Positions 17,838-30,170 are shown, counted from the first letter of the stretch. The stretch: 64,000 nt of DNA from Ruegeria lacuscaerulensis (GCF_013034685.1 NZ_WQGO01000006.1:310001-374000), one strand, 5' to 3'. Notes: a model not told the origin generated them from the sequence alone. Translations and numbers: made by a program.

Positions 17838-18410
17838 ATGCCAAGAAAACCCTCATACGACCGGGATGCGCTGATTGCGCAGGCGCGGGATATATTCTGG
17901 CGACAGGGGTGGGCCGGCACGTCGCTGAAAGATCTAGAACGCGCGCTGAACCTGAAACCTGGCAGCTTTTATGCCGCATTCGGGTCGAAGGATGCGCTTT
18001 ATGCACTGACATTAGAGCGATACGCGCAGGACGGCGTAGCGCGTCTGATGGCGATGGCTGATGAGATGGGTCCGTTGCGGGCACTAAAAGCGCAACCGCA
18101 TTTGGTGATCGACGCGGGTGCTGTGCCGACGCATGCCTGTATGCTGGCCAAGACCTATGCGGAATTGCAGGCCAAAGGTCATGAGTTGGCGGACAAGGCG
18201 AGTGGCCACATGGTCGAGATGAAAGAGTGTTTCGCCACGCTCTTCCGTCGTGCCCAGCAAGCCGGAGAGATCGGGCCGGATCACGACCCGGATCGGCTGG
18301 CTGCACGGTATCAGTCGGACATTCTGGGCCTGCGATTGTCCGCCGAACGCAACGATGTAAATGCTGCAGAAATCGCCGCAGATATCGCGTCGGATTTGGA
18401 CCGGCTTTGA
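17838..18410 (+). CDS. TetR-family transcriptional regulator
   Basis: This protein of about 190 residues has an N-terminal helix-turn-helix (DRDALIAQARDIFWRQGWAGTSLKDLERALNLKPGSFYAAFGSKDALY). The C-terminal half is a helical ligand domain with one conspicuous cysteine (THACMLAKTYAEL), compatible with thiol sensing as in NemR-like repressors. I prefer ATG 17838; GTG 17829 is possible. It probably represses itself and the divergent AhpD-like gene. Confidence 0.85.
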   Translation: MPRKPSYDRDALIAQARDIFWRQGWAGTSLKDLERALNLKPGSFYAAFGSKDALYALTLERYAQDGVARLMAMADEMGPLRALKAQPHLVIDAGAVPTHACMLAKTYAELQAKGHELADKASGHMVEMKECFATLFRRAQQAGEIGPDHDPDRLAARYQSDILGLRLSAERNDVNAAEIAADIASDLDRL

Positions 18411-20930
<2,520 letters not shown>

Positions 20931-20935
20931 GGATG
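20931..20935. repeat. Target-site duplication GGATG, gyrB side
   Basis: GGATG lies between the gyrB stop codon and the first base of the Tn7-like element. The same five bases follow the element's other end at 56393-56397. Five-base duplications are the hallmark of Tn7-type transposition. Confidence 0.9.
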
Positions 20936-21178
20936 TGTAGGTTTGCGCATAGCACTTCGCACACCCCATAAGTTTGCGTAGTTCACCCATAGTTTTGCGC
21001 TGCGCGTTTGTCTGCATTAGCGACGAATTCAATCAGTATATGGCTTAGTCGTTGCGGTTATGGCCCTTTGCATTGCTCAATCCCGCAAAGGGCCCCCCAA
21101 AGGAACCTTGGGGTCCATGCGGCCTTTTTGCTTGGATTCTCGCGAAAGTCTGCGGTGCGCATAAAGCGAACTTAGCAA
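20936..21178 (+). repeat. gyrB-proximal end of the Tn7-like element (copy 1)
   Basis: Motif copies with CATA cores at 20948, 20967 and 20988 are spaced 19 and 21 bp. About 220 bases of this end recur at 56399-56617 with few changes. The main difference is a 24-base segment at 21111-21134, between two TTGG copies, that the second copy lacks. Both copies contain the hairpin described at 21062-21094. Confidence 0.88.
21062..21094. other. Conserved hairpin inside the transposon end
   Basis: GGCCCTTTGC pairs perfectly with GCAAAGGGCC around a 13-base loop, without a U-tract. The second copy (56525-56557) keeps a 9-bp stem. It may stop or slow transcription arriving from gyrB, whose own terminator has been displaced. 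Confidence 0.5.
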
Positions 21179-21361
21179 ATACTCGCTAACTGTGCGGAAC
21201 CGATCTTGAATCCGGGATTTCATGCTGCCGCGCGGTTCGTTGAACCTGTTGGTCGAAGCAGGTGTAAATTCCCATCCGACTTGATCCGGCTAATCTCGAG
21301 ACTTTTGCGTGGCGTCGTATTGAGAACAGACACGCGTTTGGCGACATTCCTAGATAGTGGG

Positions 21362-22309
21362 ATGACCTCCGCTGATTCCATGCCTCAATCTACGGATCGC
21401 ACCCTTGCTGGCGTAGCGCTGATGCTTGGGTTTTGCCTGACTGCTCCCTTGCTGGATGTAGCTGCAAAACTCGCATCGGCCAGCGTGCCAGTTGGGCAGA
21501 TAACAGCTGCTCGCTTTGTGGTGCAGTGCGCGCTGATGTCACCGTTTGTCTGGATGATGGGACTTTCACTACGTGTGGCGCGCGGTGAATTGCTGGTACT
21601 TGTATTCCGTTCTTTACTCTTACTGTTCGCGACCTTTTGCTTCATTGCGGCAATCCGAGTAATGCCTCTTGCCGATGCGTTGGCAATTGTGTTTGTAGCG
21701 CCGTTTATTGTCCTGTTGGTCGGTAAGTTTTATCTTGGTGAAGATGTCGGCTCTCGTCGTGTCGGGGCAGCTCTTGTGGGGTTTGTTGGTGTTTTGTTCG
21801 TCATCCAACCTAGTTTCGCGGCTTTTGGCGCCGTCGCGCTAATTCCGCTTGGTACGGCAGTCGCTTTCGCTTTCTACATTCTTGTGACGCGGGGATTGTC
21901 GCGTCGGATGCACCCCGTGGCGCTTCAATTCCACACTGGCCTAATTGCGAGCTTGTTTTGTGTTCCAACCTTAATAGTTGCGCAAGGTTCTGGCTCTGAG
22001 CTGTTCGATCCCGTTTGGCCGACAGACGTCGCGTTGTTGTGGCTTTTCGGAGCTGGTTTTTTTGCGACCGTGAGCCATATGATGATGACATATGCGCTTT
22101 CCTTTGCCCCTTCTGCCACACTGGCTCCTCTCCAGTACTTTGAGCTGCCCGTAGCGACCCTGTTCGGCTATCTTGTTTTCAATGACTTTCCGAACATGCT
22201 TAGCCTGATTGGTATTGGCATCATCATCGGTGCAGGGCTGTACATGATACATCGAGAAAGGGTGGTAGCCAGACAGTTGGTCACAGAGCGCCCAGCACCT
22301 CCAATCTAA
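21362..22309 (+). CDS. DMT-superfamily (EamA) transporter
   Basis: This 315-residue membrane protein has about ten hydrophobic segments arranged as two EamA repeats (ALMLGFCLTAPLLDVAAKL at the start, LSLIGIGIIIGAGLYMIH at the end). Such carriers export metabolites across the inner membrane. I start at the ATG 21362; the frame is open 156 bases further up without family likeness. It is the first gene inside the element, 180 bases after the end repeat. The substrate is unknown. Confidence 0.82.
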   Translation: MTSADSMPQSTDRTLAGVALMLGFCLTAPLLDVAAKLASASVPVGQITAARFVVQCALMSPFVWMMGLSLRVARGELLVLVFRSLLLLFATFCFIAAIRVMPLADALAIVFVAPFIVLLVGKFYLGEDVGSRRVGAALVGFVGVLFVIQPSFAAFGAVALIPLGTAVAFAFYILVTRGLSRRMHPVALQFHTGLIASLFCVPTLIVAQGSGSELFDPVWPTDVALLWLFGAGFFATVSHMMMTYALSFAPSATLAPLQYFELPVATLFGYLVFNDFPNMLSLIGIGIIIGAGLYMIHRERVVARQLVTERPAPPI

Positions 22310-22400
22310 GTCCACACGCAATCGCGGCCTTTACAAATACGCATCATACACTAGTCCAGCTGCCGATATGGTGGAGCTTAGGATTGGGGCCGATAAGTTT

Positions 22401-23597
22401 TCAGGAGACTAAATTCCTGTTCTTCCAAATTGAAACGCGCAGCTCATCGCGCTTTTCGTATTCGGCCAGAGCTTCGCTGATCTCCCTATCCACCAGATCC
22501 TCTCGATCTTCGCCAAGATCTGTCATGCGCATGGTGAACCAAGCTGTCATGCCTCCTGGTGGCAAAGTGGCAAAGCGAGGAAAGACGGGATCTCTTTCTC
22601 CTGCTTGCCATGAGGCGGGCAGGGACGGATCAAGAACAAGGCCGCGCGCCAGTCCTGCCGCATCCACAGCCCTCGAAAGAATGGCTGCCTCGGCCTCCTC
22701 CTTCCTTTTGAATCCGCCTGTAGCCATAAGGGGGATTGACGTCAGTTGACGCGCGGCTTGGGCAAACTCGACATAGTAAGGACCTTTGCTTGAACGGTCT
22801 GAACTGGAAGGCGCACCAGGAAAATAGGTGCCTCCGCTGATGTCCAAAAGGTCAACACCCTTCCCCTCAAGTTCAGCTACAATCTTAAGGGCCTCCTCCT
22901 CAACCAGACCTCCATCAAGCTGATCGGTTGCATTGAGTTTTACCGCAACCACAAAGTCGGACGGAACCACCGCTCTGACGGCTTCAACCGTTTCGATTAG
23001 CAATCGCATTCGCGCCTGAATTGAACCACCGTAGGCATCCGTTCGATGATTGAAGAGTGGGGATAGAAACTGGCTCAGAAGAAATCCATGTGCGGCATGA
23101 ATTTGCACTCCGCCAAAGCCCAACTCGACCGAACGCAACGCAGTTTTGGCAAAACAACCCGGAACCGCTTGGATCTCGGCAAAGGACATGGCTTTGCTAC
23201 GGAAATCAGGGAATTCAATTTCGCTTGGCCCCTTGGGTTCGCCGATAGGCAGATGCGTTAGTGCCCCAGCGTGTCCGAGTTGCAACCAGAGTTGCGCTCC
23301 ATTTGCTGAGCCGCGTCGAGCGAGTTCGCGATACGACGCCTCATTGGCCTTTTCATCCAGAACCAGATTGCCAGGTTTCTCTGGGTAACTTGGATCACCT
23401 TGAACTTCCCCTATGATCGAAGCTGCCACGCCACCTTCGGCCCAACGTTCATAAAGCCGCATCTGTGCCAAGGTCGGGTTGCCCTGGCCATCCCCCAAGG
23501 AATCCGACATGGCCGACTTGATGATGCGATTCTTCAGAACGCGTCCGTTTGGAAGCGTCAGCGGCGTGAAGAGGGTTGGGCTCGGTGCGGTACGCAA
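22401..23597 (-). CDS. NADH:flavin oxidoreductase of the Old Yellow Enzyme family
   Basis: This FMN-dependent TIM-barrel enzyme of about 398 residues has KNRIIKSAMSD, LQLGHAGAL, the substrate/FMN loop IHAAHGFLLSQFLSP and FNHRTDAYGGS, all typical of the family. The best start is TTG 23597, five bases after AGGAGG; the frame is open 51 bases further upstream without such a site. It is divergent from a LysR regulator with a palindrome between them, so it is probably an inducible enone or xenobiotic reductase. Confidence 0.85.
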   Translation of the reverse strand: MRTAPSPTLFTPLTLPNGRVLKNRIIKSAMSDSLGDGQGNPTLAQMRLYERWAEGGVAASIIGEVQGDPSYPEKPGNLVLDEKANEASYRELARRGSANGAQLWLQLGHAGALTHLPIGEPKGPSEIEFPDFRSKAMSFAEIQAVPGCFAKTALRSVELGFGGVQIHAAHGFLLSQFLSPLFNHRTDAYGGSIQARMRLLIETVEAVRAVVPSDFVVAVKLNATDQLDGGLVEEEALKIVAELEGKGVDLLDISGGTYFPGAPSSSDRSSKGPYYVEFAQAARQLTSIPLMATGGFKRKEEAEAAILSRAVDAAGLARGLVLDPSLPASWQAGERDPVFPRFATLPPGGMTAWFTMRMTDLGEDREDLVDREISEALAEYEKRDELRVSIWKNRNLVS

Positions 23598-23610
23598 AGC
23601 ATGCCTCCTT

Positions 23611-23639
23611 GGGGTATCTATCAAAATTTGAGATACCCC
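23611..23639. promoter_or_regulatory. LysR-type operator GGGGTATCT-N11-AGATACCCC
   Basis: A perfect 9-bp inverted repeat with an 11-base spacer lies between the divergent oxidoreductase and LysR genes, just before the oxidoreductase ribosome-binding site. A weaker relative (TTGGGTATCCTAGAT) lies about 20 bases further towards the regulator. Confidence 0.7.
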
Positions 23640-23701
23640 GGATGACATCGGATGTTTATTGGGTATCCTAGATCAGATTTTGATAGTTTTAGGATCAAGT
23701 A

Positions 23702-24598
23702 GTGCAGAAAACAGAGCTGGAAATCCTCCTGGCCGTTGTTGATCACGGTAGTTTCTCTGCCGCAGCCAGAGCAATGGGGTATACCCCGTCTGCCGTTGGC
23801 AAGAGGGTGCATCAGCTGGAGGAGCGGTTGAAGGTGCCGCTTCTTGTCCGCTCGACCCGGCGCATGGCTTTGACCGATGCAGGCCGACGATATGTAGAAG
23901 AAGCACGGGACCTTTTTGCCCGTCTGACAGCGCTGGAAGAGGATATTTCCGATGATGCCTATACCTTGCGTGGCACGATACGCCTGACAAGTTCGGCCGC
24001 ACTTGGTCGCCTACACGTCGTGCCTATGGTCATTGAATTCATGGAGCGCTACCCGGAAGTCGAGATTGAGTTACTATTGACGGATAAAGTCATCGACCTG
24101 ATCGGCGATGGCTTTGATCTGGGCGTTCGCAGTGGCGTCTTACCCGACTCTTCCCTTGTCGCCCGTAAGCTGATGAGCAATCCACGAGTCCCATGCGCAG
24201 CGCCTGCGTATCTTGAACAGCACGGTTTCCCTGAAAGGCCCGAAGATCTTTCGGCGCATAGATGTCTGCGTCTGGGGCATGAAAGGCAAATTTCGGATTG
24301 GGGATTTACCCAACATCAAGGTGGCCATTCTCGGCTTGGTAGTGGATTCTCATGCAACAGCCTCGAAGCACTTCATGCGGCATGTTGCGCCGGACGTGGC
24401 ATCGCCTGGCTGCCAGAGTTCCTCACGTCAAACGATCTTCTGAACGGGCGCCTGATGCCTTTGCTAGAGGATTACTTAGCGTTGGACTCCGGCGGCGGCG
24501 TTTTCGTTCTGCGCCCGGAGACGAATTTTTTGCCGCATAGGGTGCGCACTTTTATTGACTTCCTGGCAGACCGTTTCGCTAAGGTCGGATCAAATTGA
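23702..24598 (+). CDS. LysR-family transcriptional regulator
   Basis: This 298-residue regulator has an N-terminal winged helix (LEILLAVVDHGSFSAAARAMGYTPSAVGKRVHQLEERLKVPLLVRSTRR) and a C-terminal substrate-binding domain like that of CrgA-type regulators. It starts with GTG after AGGA. It is divergent from the Old Yellow Enzyme gene, its probable target. Confidence 0.88.
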   Translation: MQKTELEILLAVVDHGSFSAAARAMGYTPSAVGKRVHQLEERLKVPLLVRSTRRMALTDAGRRYVEEARDLFARLTALEEDISDDAYTLRGTIRLTSSAALGRLHVVPMVIEFMERYPEVEIELLLTDKVIDLIGDGFDLGVRSGVLPDSSLVARKLMSNPRVPCAAPAYLEQHGFPERPEDLSAHRCLRLGHERQISDWGFTQHQGGHSRLGSGFSCNSLEALHAACCAGRGIAWLPEFLTSNDLLNGRLMPLLEDYLALDSGGGVFVLRPETNFLPHRVRTFIDFLADRFAKVGSN

Positions 24599-24829
24599 GC
24601 GGCGGAATGTGCTGTACTTCAGCATCTGGCGAAGTCTGCACGACGGCGGATCCTACATACTTAGGATCGGACATCGGTGACATGCGCAGTGGAAGATTGC
24701 TCTCGGCCCGGCACTCGGATCGGGAATGTCCTCCACGGGATGCCACCAACCGCTCTTCAATAGCGCAGAGAACGGCTGGAGAGAGCCCAAAGCGGACGGC
24801 TTGGACGCAGTTGAAAAAAATCATGGGCT

Positions 24830-25675
24830 TCAAAACTGCGTATTAAAGCCTGCGAAAATCTGCCACTTTGCTTGCCCAGAACCTCTGCTCGCGACGGAGT
24901 ACTGCGGTTCGACAAAGACGTTGTAGGTGATCTCTTTCTTGCCAAAAACTTGCCCAACACCTAAGCCGATTGGCACATTATAGCTGTCTGTTTCGAAGTC
25001 GTATGTCATTATCGGAGCCGACCTTAAGTATGTTCCTCCGCCGAGTTGATAGAACAGGAACGGTTGAAAAGCTCCGATATTCACGTCTTTTGCATCACTG
25101 TCACCTGCAAAACTTGCTTGCCACGTGAGCAGGTAACCGTATTGGAACTTCGGAGACGACGCATTGAACAACACATTTGCAATGCCAGCTGACCATTTCT
25201 TTGATCCCGACCCGTCTGTCGAGCCAGTCGGAGCTGTTAATTGTGGGCCGACACCAAAGCTTAACGCCGGATTTCCGGTATTGATCAGGTAAGCAGCAAA
25301 CACATTTAGGTCACCAACACCTGTCGATTTTTCGTCCGGCCCGGGGAATGAATTGACGGGTAGAGAAGCCCTCAAAATCCAATTGGATCCCCCCAAACTC
25401 ACCGGTTGCGCATATCTTAGCCAAAACTGGTTACCTGTCTGATCCGTTCCTGAAATATCGCCTATGTAGTAGTTTTGCACATTGATGGCCTTGAAGTTTG
25501 CCAGGGGATTATTCGCTTGGGCTGCGGCTGATGCCGCGTCGTTCTCTTGTGCCGCTACTCGGTTACCTGGTGCTGTTGACACGCCCAGAACGATGAAAAA
25601 ACTTATGCAAAACCCGTTCAGTAAATCTCGGGTCGAAGCTAAAGTTGTGGAAGGCATCTTCGGGGTAGTGCCCAA
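24830..25675 (-). CDS. Probable outer-membrane beta-barrel protein
   Basis: This protein of about 281 residues has a signal peptide ([15 protein letters not shown]...RVAA, cleavage near QENDA). The mature part has many alternating polar/hydrophobic strands ([36 protein letters not shown]) and ends in Phe, as outer-membrane barrels do. TTG 25675 is the best start, seven bases after AAGGAG. It lies downstream of the HAD and arylsulfatase genes on the same strand and may form a porin for their substrates or products. The exact family was not recognised. Confidence 0.65.
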   Translation of the reverse strand: MGTTPKMPSTTLASTRDLLNGFCISFFIVLGVSTAPGNRVAAQENDAASAAAQANNPLANFKAINVQNYYIGDISGTDQTGNQFWLRYAQPVSLGGSNWILRASLPVNSFPGPDEKSTGVGDLNVFAAYLINTGNPALSFGVGPQLTAPTGSTDGSGSKKWSAGIANVLFNASSPKFQYGYLLTWQASFAGDSDAKDVNIGAFQPFLFYQLGGGTYLRSAPIMTYDFETDSYNVPIGLGVGQVFGKKEITYNVFVEPQYSVASRGSGQAKWQIFAGFNTQF

Positions 25676-25805
25676 TTTGCTTCTCCTTGGCGAAGTCAAC
25701 ATCATCACTATGAACTGCGTAATCGGGCGACTACGCGGGTTGGCGACATACGATTGAGGCAACAAAGAGCGCCTTGCGAGTTTACTTCAGGGCTAGTCAA
25801 TAGGA

Positions 25806-26804
25806 TCATTCCGACCCGTCTGCCCGGATCTTGTTCCAATCCTTTGCCATATCCACCACCACCCAACCTTCCTGAGACGCAAGCGGCATCACTTTGTCAG
25901 TGTGTTTGTCATAGGCGAACTCCCGATCTGCGTCGGTGTGATGCACCAGTATGGACATTCCACCGCCCAAAGCTGTGTTTTGCAGCATCTGTTGATCACC
26001 GTTTGAGTTTCCCGCTGCAAATATGGGTGTGCGGCCGATAACCTTTTTGATCAGGCGAGGTTTTCCGTCCCAGTTGTTCAAGTGATCGACGTGATAGGTT
26101 CGTACAAACTGCGGCTCGCCGTTTTCGATTACGAATTCTTCTCGCACGGAGGTGCCGAACACGCGCTCTGGGGGAATGCCGTAAAGGTCCTCGGCGACAA
26201 CCCTTAAGAATGCACCCTCATCAGCGGTGATAATGTAAACGAGGAACTCGTTGGCCTCTAAATAGCGTATCAATTCCAACATCGGTTGGTAGATCAGACC
26301 CTCTATGCCAACGCCGAGTTCCGGGTGCTTGAAGTTCGCTGTGAAATCTTTCGCCCAACTGGCATAGGTTTCAGCAGACATTCCGCCAAAAGGGGCAGCA
26401 AACAACTGGCTGGCCAGACTTTCATACTCAGAATTGCTATAAAGTTGTTCAAAATAGGAAGCATCTTTTTCGGCCACCGACTTCCACGGCTCGCGTTTCG
26501 TCAGCGTTTCATCGGCCTCAATTTGTCGTTTGATTTCCGAAAAGATTCCATATGCATGTATATACATTGGTTTTTCGGTCCATAGCGTTCCGTCATTGTC
26601 AAAGACGGCAAAGCGCTGTTCCGCAGGGACGAATGTGTCAGAGGTCGGTTCAGTTGTCTTTTTAATAAACGAGACTATTGCCTGTTTGGCGCCCGCGTCG
26701 TTCCACGATGCAAGTGGTTCGGCAATCGTTTTCGAACAAAAAGCAGCCGCAAGCGCTGAAACAAAAACAAATACATAGACTGGGTTACGAGAACGCGTCT
26801 TCAT
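25806..26804 (-). CDS. Exported HAD-superfamily phosphatase-like protein
   Basis: This 332-residue protein has an N-terminal signal sequence (VYVFVFVSALAAAFCSKTIA). HAD motif I is FAVFDNDGTLW with both aspartates, motif II lies near VYIITADEG, and motif III/IV is IFAAGNSNGDQQML. It is thus a periplasmic phosphohydrolase related to phosphoserine-phosphatase-like HADs. The start at 26804 is preceded by GGAG. It follows the arylsulfatase by 70 bases. Confidence 0.78.
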   Translation of the reverse strand: MKTRSRNPVYVFVFVSALAAAFCSKTIAEPLASWNDAGAKQAIVSFIKKTTEPTSDTFVPAEQRFAVFDNDGTLWTEKPMYIHAYGIFSEIKRQIEADETLTKREPWKSVAEKDASYFEQLYSNSEYESLASQLFAAPFGGMSAETYASWAKDFTANFKHPELGVGIEGLIYQPMLELIRYLEANEFLVYIITADEGAFLRVVAEDLYGIPPERVFGTSVREEFVIENGEPQFVRTYHVDHLNNWDGKPRLIKKVIGRTPIFAAGNSNGDQQMLQNTALGGGMSILVHHTDADREFAYDKHTDKVMPLASQEGWVVVDMAKDWNKIRADGSE

Positions 26805-26874
26805 CCGAAACTCCGAAAAGTAGCTTCTGTTGTCTTGCGAGTACGGGACGAACGATGCGCCCCGTACTATTTTT

Positions 26875-28521
26875 TTAGTTTCCTGTTGGCAGACCAATCT
26901 TGAAGCCTTGCTTGTTTAGTTGGTCGCGTACGACTTCAAACCGGTGGTATTCGCTCAGAGTAATTGGACCGGAATAAGACTCGCTTTGAACCGGGCGCGG
27001 TGGATATTCGATGTAGGTTTTGACCACCCGCTCCAGCTCACCCATCAGCGTAGGAACAGTCCAAGTGTTCTCACGACCGGTTGTCATGAAGATGTCGTAG
27101 CGCTCCATCGGGTCTTCCCAAAGGTTAAAAACCTGCGGCACGGTCGCGACGTACTTCTGAGGGCCACGCCATCCCAACTCGGCAGCCGGAGCCTCAGACC
27201 CCGCCCGTGCTCCGTTATCGCCTCTGATGTTGAACACAGCCTTCCAAGGCCCGACCCGCACCGCGCCCGGGGCGAGTTCATTTTCGGTGAAATAGGCCCA
27301 GCTATTTCGCTGCGGGTCAGCCTCACCAAAGAGGATTGGTGCCATATCGATACTGTCGAAGATAGTGGGTTGGCCATCCCGGTCGTTTTCAGGCAACTGA
27401 ACACCAGCCAGGTGAGCAAATGTAGCCATTAGATCAGTCCCGCCCGCGATGTCATGAGACTTGGAGCCGGGCTCGATTTTACCGGTCCATTTGGCGAAGA
27501 ACGGCACACGGTAAGCGCCTTCACGATCAGTTCCTTTGGTTCCGCGGAAAGGTGTCATACCAGCATCTGGATGAACATCCTGCCAGGCCCCATTGTCCAC
27601 CGTGTAGATAACAAGAGTGTTCTCTTCGATGCCAAGGTCCTTGACCTTGTTCAGAATCTGTCCGGTATGATGATCAAGTTCCACAACCTTGTCGCCGTAC
27701 TTGTTTTTGACCGCGGATTTCCCTTCGAAATCAGGGGACGGAAGATTTGGTTGGTGGTTGGCGGCCCAGTTGATCGACATAAAGAAAGGCTGTTCGAGCC
27801 CGGCCAGCCGTTCCAGCTCTGCAACTGCTTTTTCAGCACCAACCGCATCCAGCTTGGCCAAATCCGCTGTTGTCATATCGTCTATTGTCAGCACCTCAGT
27901 CGCGGGGCTTCCCGCCTCACCCTCAAACACACCGGTAGTGGATTGTTTGAAGAATTCCCGTTGCTCATCCGTCATCTGAACGTGCCAGTCCGGCAGCGCA
28001 TAGGTGTAGGCGTTGAGGTGATAGAGAAAGGTGTTCTCCATCTTGTCATAACCATGCGCTATTGGCAGAGCGTAATCAGACTCTCCCAGATGCCACTTTC
28101 CCATAAAGTATGTGTTGTAGTCGGCTTGCTTCAGAACCGAGGCGAGTGTCCACTCTGCGGCAGGCAGCCCTCCACCCTGACCCTGAAATGCAACCGTAGT
28201 CATGCCTGAACGATTTGGGTAGCGGCCGGTCTGCATTGCCGCACGACCCGGTGTGCATGAAGACTGCGCGTAGAAATCCGTGAACATCATTCCGTCCTTG
28301 GCCAATTGGTCAAGGTTTGGGGTATCCATTCCACGGGCGGCGCCTCCATGATAGGCGCCCAGATCCCAGTAACCGGTATCATCAGAGACAATAAGAATTA
28401 TGTTAGGCTTCGATCCAAAAGTCGAAAGCGATGACGGATCAAAGTCTTGTGCTTTGGTGGGGGTAGAGATCGTAACAGTAATTGCGGCAGCAAGTGCTGC
28501 CGGCAGCATTAACCTCGGCAT
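26875..28521 (-). CDS. Periplasmic arylsulfatase (formylglycine type)
   Basis: This 548-residue sulfatase has a signal peptide (MPRLMLPAALAAAITVTISTPTKAQ), metal-binding VSDDTGY (Asp47-Asp48) and the core CTPGRAAMQTGR. In that core Cys89 is the residue converted to formylglycine (CxPxR). GGGAGGA six bases upstream fixes the start. It hydrolyses sulfate esters in the periplasm and needs a formylglycine-generating enzyme from elsewhere in the genome. It heads a minus-strand set with the HAD protein and the barrel protein, which looks like a sulfated-substrate acquisition cluster. Confidence 0.9.
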   Translation of the reverse strand: MPRLMLPAALAAAITVTISTPTKAQDFDPSSLSTFGSKPNIILIVSDDTGYWDLGAYHGGAARGMDTPNLDQLAKDGMMFTDFYAQSSCTPGRAAMQTGRYPNRSGMTTVAFQGQGGGLPAAEWTLASVLKQADYNTYFMGKWHLGESDYALPIAHGYDKMENTFLYHLNAYTYALPDWHVQMTDEQREFFKQSTTGVFEGEAGSPATEVLTIDDMTTADLAKLDAVGAEKAVAELERLAGLEQPFFMSINWAANHQPNLPSPDFEGKSAVKNKYGDKVVELDHHTGQILNKVKDLGIEENTLVIYTVDNGAWQDVHPDAGMTPFRGTKGTDREGAYRVPFFAKWTGKIEPGSKSHDIAGGTDLMATFAHLAGVQLPENDRDGQPTIFDSIDMAPILFGEADPQRNSWAYFTENELAPGAVRVGPWKAVFNIRGDNGARAGSEAPAAELGWRGPQKYVATVPQVFNLWEDPMERYDIFMTTGRENTWTVPTLMGELERVVKTYIEYPPRPVQSESYSGPITLSEYHRFEVVRDQLNKQGFKIGLPTGN

Positions 28522-28802
28522 AAGTATTCCTCCCTAGGCATCGAATCATATTTTAATATTTGGATGTCTGGAAGCGTATCATAGCTGCACACGCAGTCCG
28601 AACAGCCGGATTTCTGACGCTCGAATTTCAATGTCCGTTTTGGGCCGCTGTTTGATAAACGAACAAGCCGTAAAGAACGTATTTAGCGATCAGTGTCGGT
28701 ATTGACCCTGCGTGCCGGTTTGTAGGCCACAGATTAAAATCACTGGACATAGTAAGAGCTGCTGGTGACTGTTGAAGCCAATTTCAGCGGTGGAGTTGTT
28801 TT

Positions 28803-29259
28803 GTGAAACAAATTGCACAAATGAATATGGGGTACTTGCTGCACCCGCCAGGAGATCCCCGTATTGCTGGTTTCGAGGACAACTCGGATCGTCTGAACGC
28901 TGTCGCAGATCGATCCGAAGGTTTTATCTGGCGCCTTCAAGGAGTGGGTTACGATCTCCCAGAGAACGACACAGGTCCATTGTTTGGTCGGCCACACGTC
29001 GCACTGGCGACACTATCGACCTGGCAGAGCTTTGCAGACTTGGAGCATTTTGTTCACAGGACTATCCATGGTCAGTTTCTAGATCGCCGAATGGAGTGGT
29101 TTGAGCATGTTGGTGAGCCAAGCTATGTCATCTGGCCGATCCAGGCTGGCCATATTCCGAGCCTGACGGAAGGAAAAAAGACTTCTTCGGTTGAGAACAG
29201 ATGGGCCAAGTCCGGAGGCTTATGACTTTGCAACAGGTAGAGATATGGTTGCTAGGTAA
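28803..29259 (+). pseudogene. DUF3291-family gene with a frameshift in an A6 run
   Basis: From GTG 28803 the product reads as a DUF3291 protein (MNMGYLLHPPGDPRIAGFEDNSDRLNAVADRSEGFIWRL). After the run GGAAAAAAGAC at about 29171-29181 the frame gives a foreign tail and stops at 29225. Shifting one base restores RLLRLRTDGPSPEAYDF, the usual family C-terminus, ending at 29259. The gene is therefore frameshifted near its end, truly or through a homopolymer sequencing error. The truncated product would still contain most of the domain. Function is unknown. Confidence 0.65.
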
Positions 29260-29307
29260 GCAGCTCAGCGACTACAAGCTAGCTCAACTACCCTTTGATA
29301 CTTGTAC

Positions 29308-30135
29308 TTACTCCTGAACCACTAAGTCTTCAAAACTGTTGGCTCCAGCTTCCGGTAATGTCGCAAAACGAATTCCATCAAGACCGATTTCATCTCTGAG
29401 CTTTGCCAACTGTTTCAGGTCGTAGCCGGAGTCTTGAGGAACGACCAACAGAGCCTCGGGTACAAGCCTCCTAAGGAGCCAAAGATAGCCAAGCGTATTT
29501 AAGGTGAACTGTCTTTCTACTCTTGTCCTGTGCGCTTTTATTTCGACTGCTACTTTGCGCTTTCCGTCAACTTCAATGACGTAGTCTGGATAAAGCGAAC
29601 CCAGGCTTCTTCCGTCTTTGAGTAAGGCGTTCTCGGATCCAAACATCTTGGGTCCATATTGCTTGAGGAACGAGAAAACAGTTTGGTCAAAAATTTGCGC
29701 GCGTTGAGGAGATGATAATCTTGAAAGATTTGCTTCCGAGTGTTTTTCTGCTCGCTCCTGTCGGAGCCGGTCGAACTCGGCCTTTAACTCGACTTGTCTC
29801 ATTTGTCCGCCGAAGACCTGAGGCGCGAGCCTTTCAGCAGTAGTCGGATCTAGTTCTTCTATTTTCATCAAAAACATGACCAGGGTCATACCTAGCCAAG
29901 CTGGTCTCTCTTTTTCTACGTCAGGAAATCTCTTTTTTAACCACTTGTATGCTTCGAGTGGGTTTCTCAGGGTATGAGCCCGCTTCCCTCTTAGTTCCGC
30001 TACCGAATTTAGAACCTCCGAAGACGAGCGAAGGTCATATTTTATTGGGTCTTCGACCGCTTCTGCTAGGGCCTCACCAAAGTCTATCCAATTTTCTCTT
30101 TTTGCCACGTCTTCGAGGCCGTTGCTTTTTCGCAT
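29308..30135 (-). CDS. PD-(D/E)XK nuclease-like protein divergent from tnsA
   Basis: In this 275-residue protein, YPDYVIEVDGKRKVAVEIKAHRTR near residue 205 has the PD...ExK layout of restriction-endonuclease-like nucleases. The N-terminal 150 residues are helical and unrecognised. It is divergent from the transposition operon with a 75-bp shared promoter region containing a 7-bp inverted repeat. It may be a cargo nuclease or an accessory transposition factor. It is not TnsA, which is encoded separately. Confidence 0.6.
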   Translation of the reverse strand: MRKSNGLEDVAKRENWIDFGEALAEAVEDPIKYDLRSSSEVLNSVAELRGKRAHTLRNPLEAYKWLKKRFPDVEKERPAWLGMTLVMFLMKIEELDPTTAERLAPQVFGGQMRQVELKAEFDRLRQERAEKHSEANLSRLSSPQRAQIFDQTVFSFLKQYGPKMFGSENALLKDGRSLGSLYPDYVIEVDGKRKVAVEIKAHRTRVERQFTLNTLGYLWLLRRLVPEALLVVPQDSGYDLKQLAKLRDEIGLDGIRFATLPEAGANSFEDLVVQE

Positions 30136-30148
30136 CGGTTATTTCACC

Positions 30149-30170
30149 ATTATTGTTATACGCCAATAAT
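30149..30170. promoter_or_regulatory. Inverted repeat ATTATTG-N8-CAATAAT in the tnsA divergent promoter
   Basis: A perfect 7-bp AT-rich inverted repeat lies midway between the nuclease-like gene and tnsA and overlaps the best -10-like sequence (TTATAC). It could be an operator controlling both directions. No obvious repressor gene adjoins it. Confidence 0.4.
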
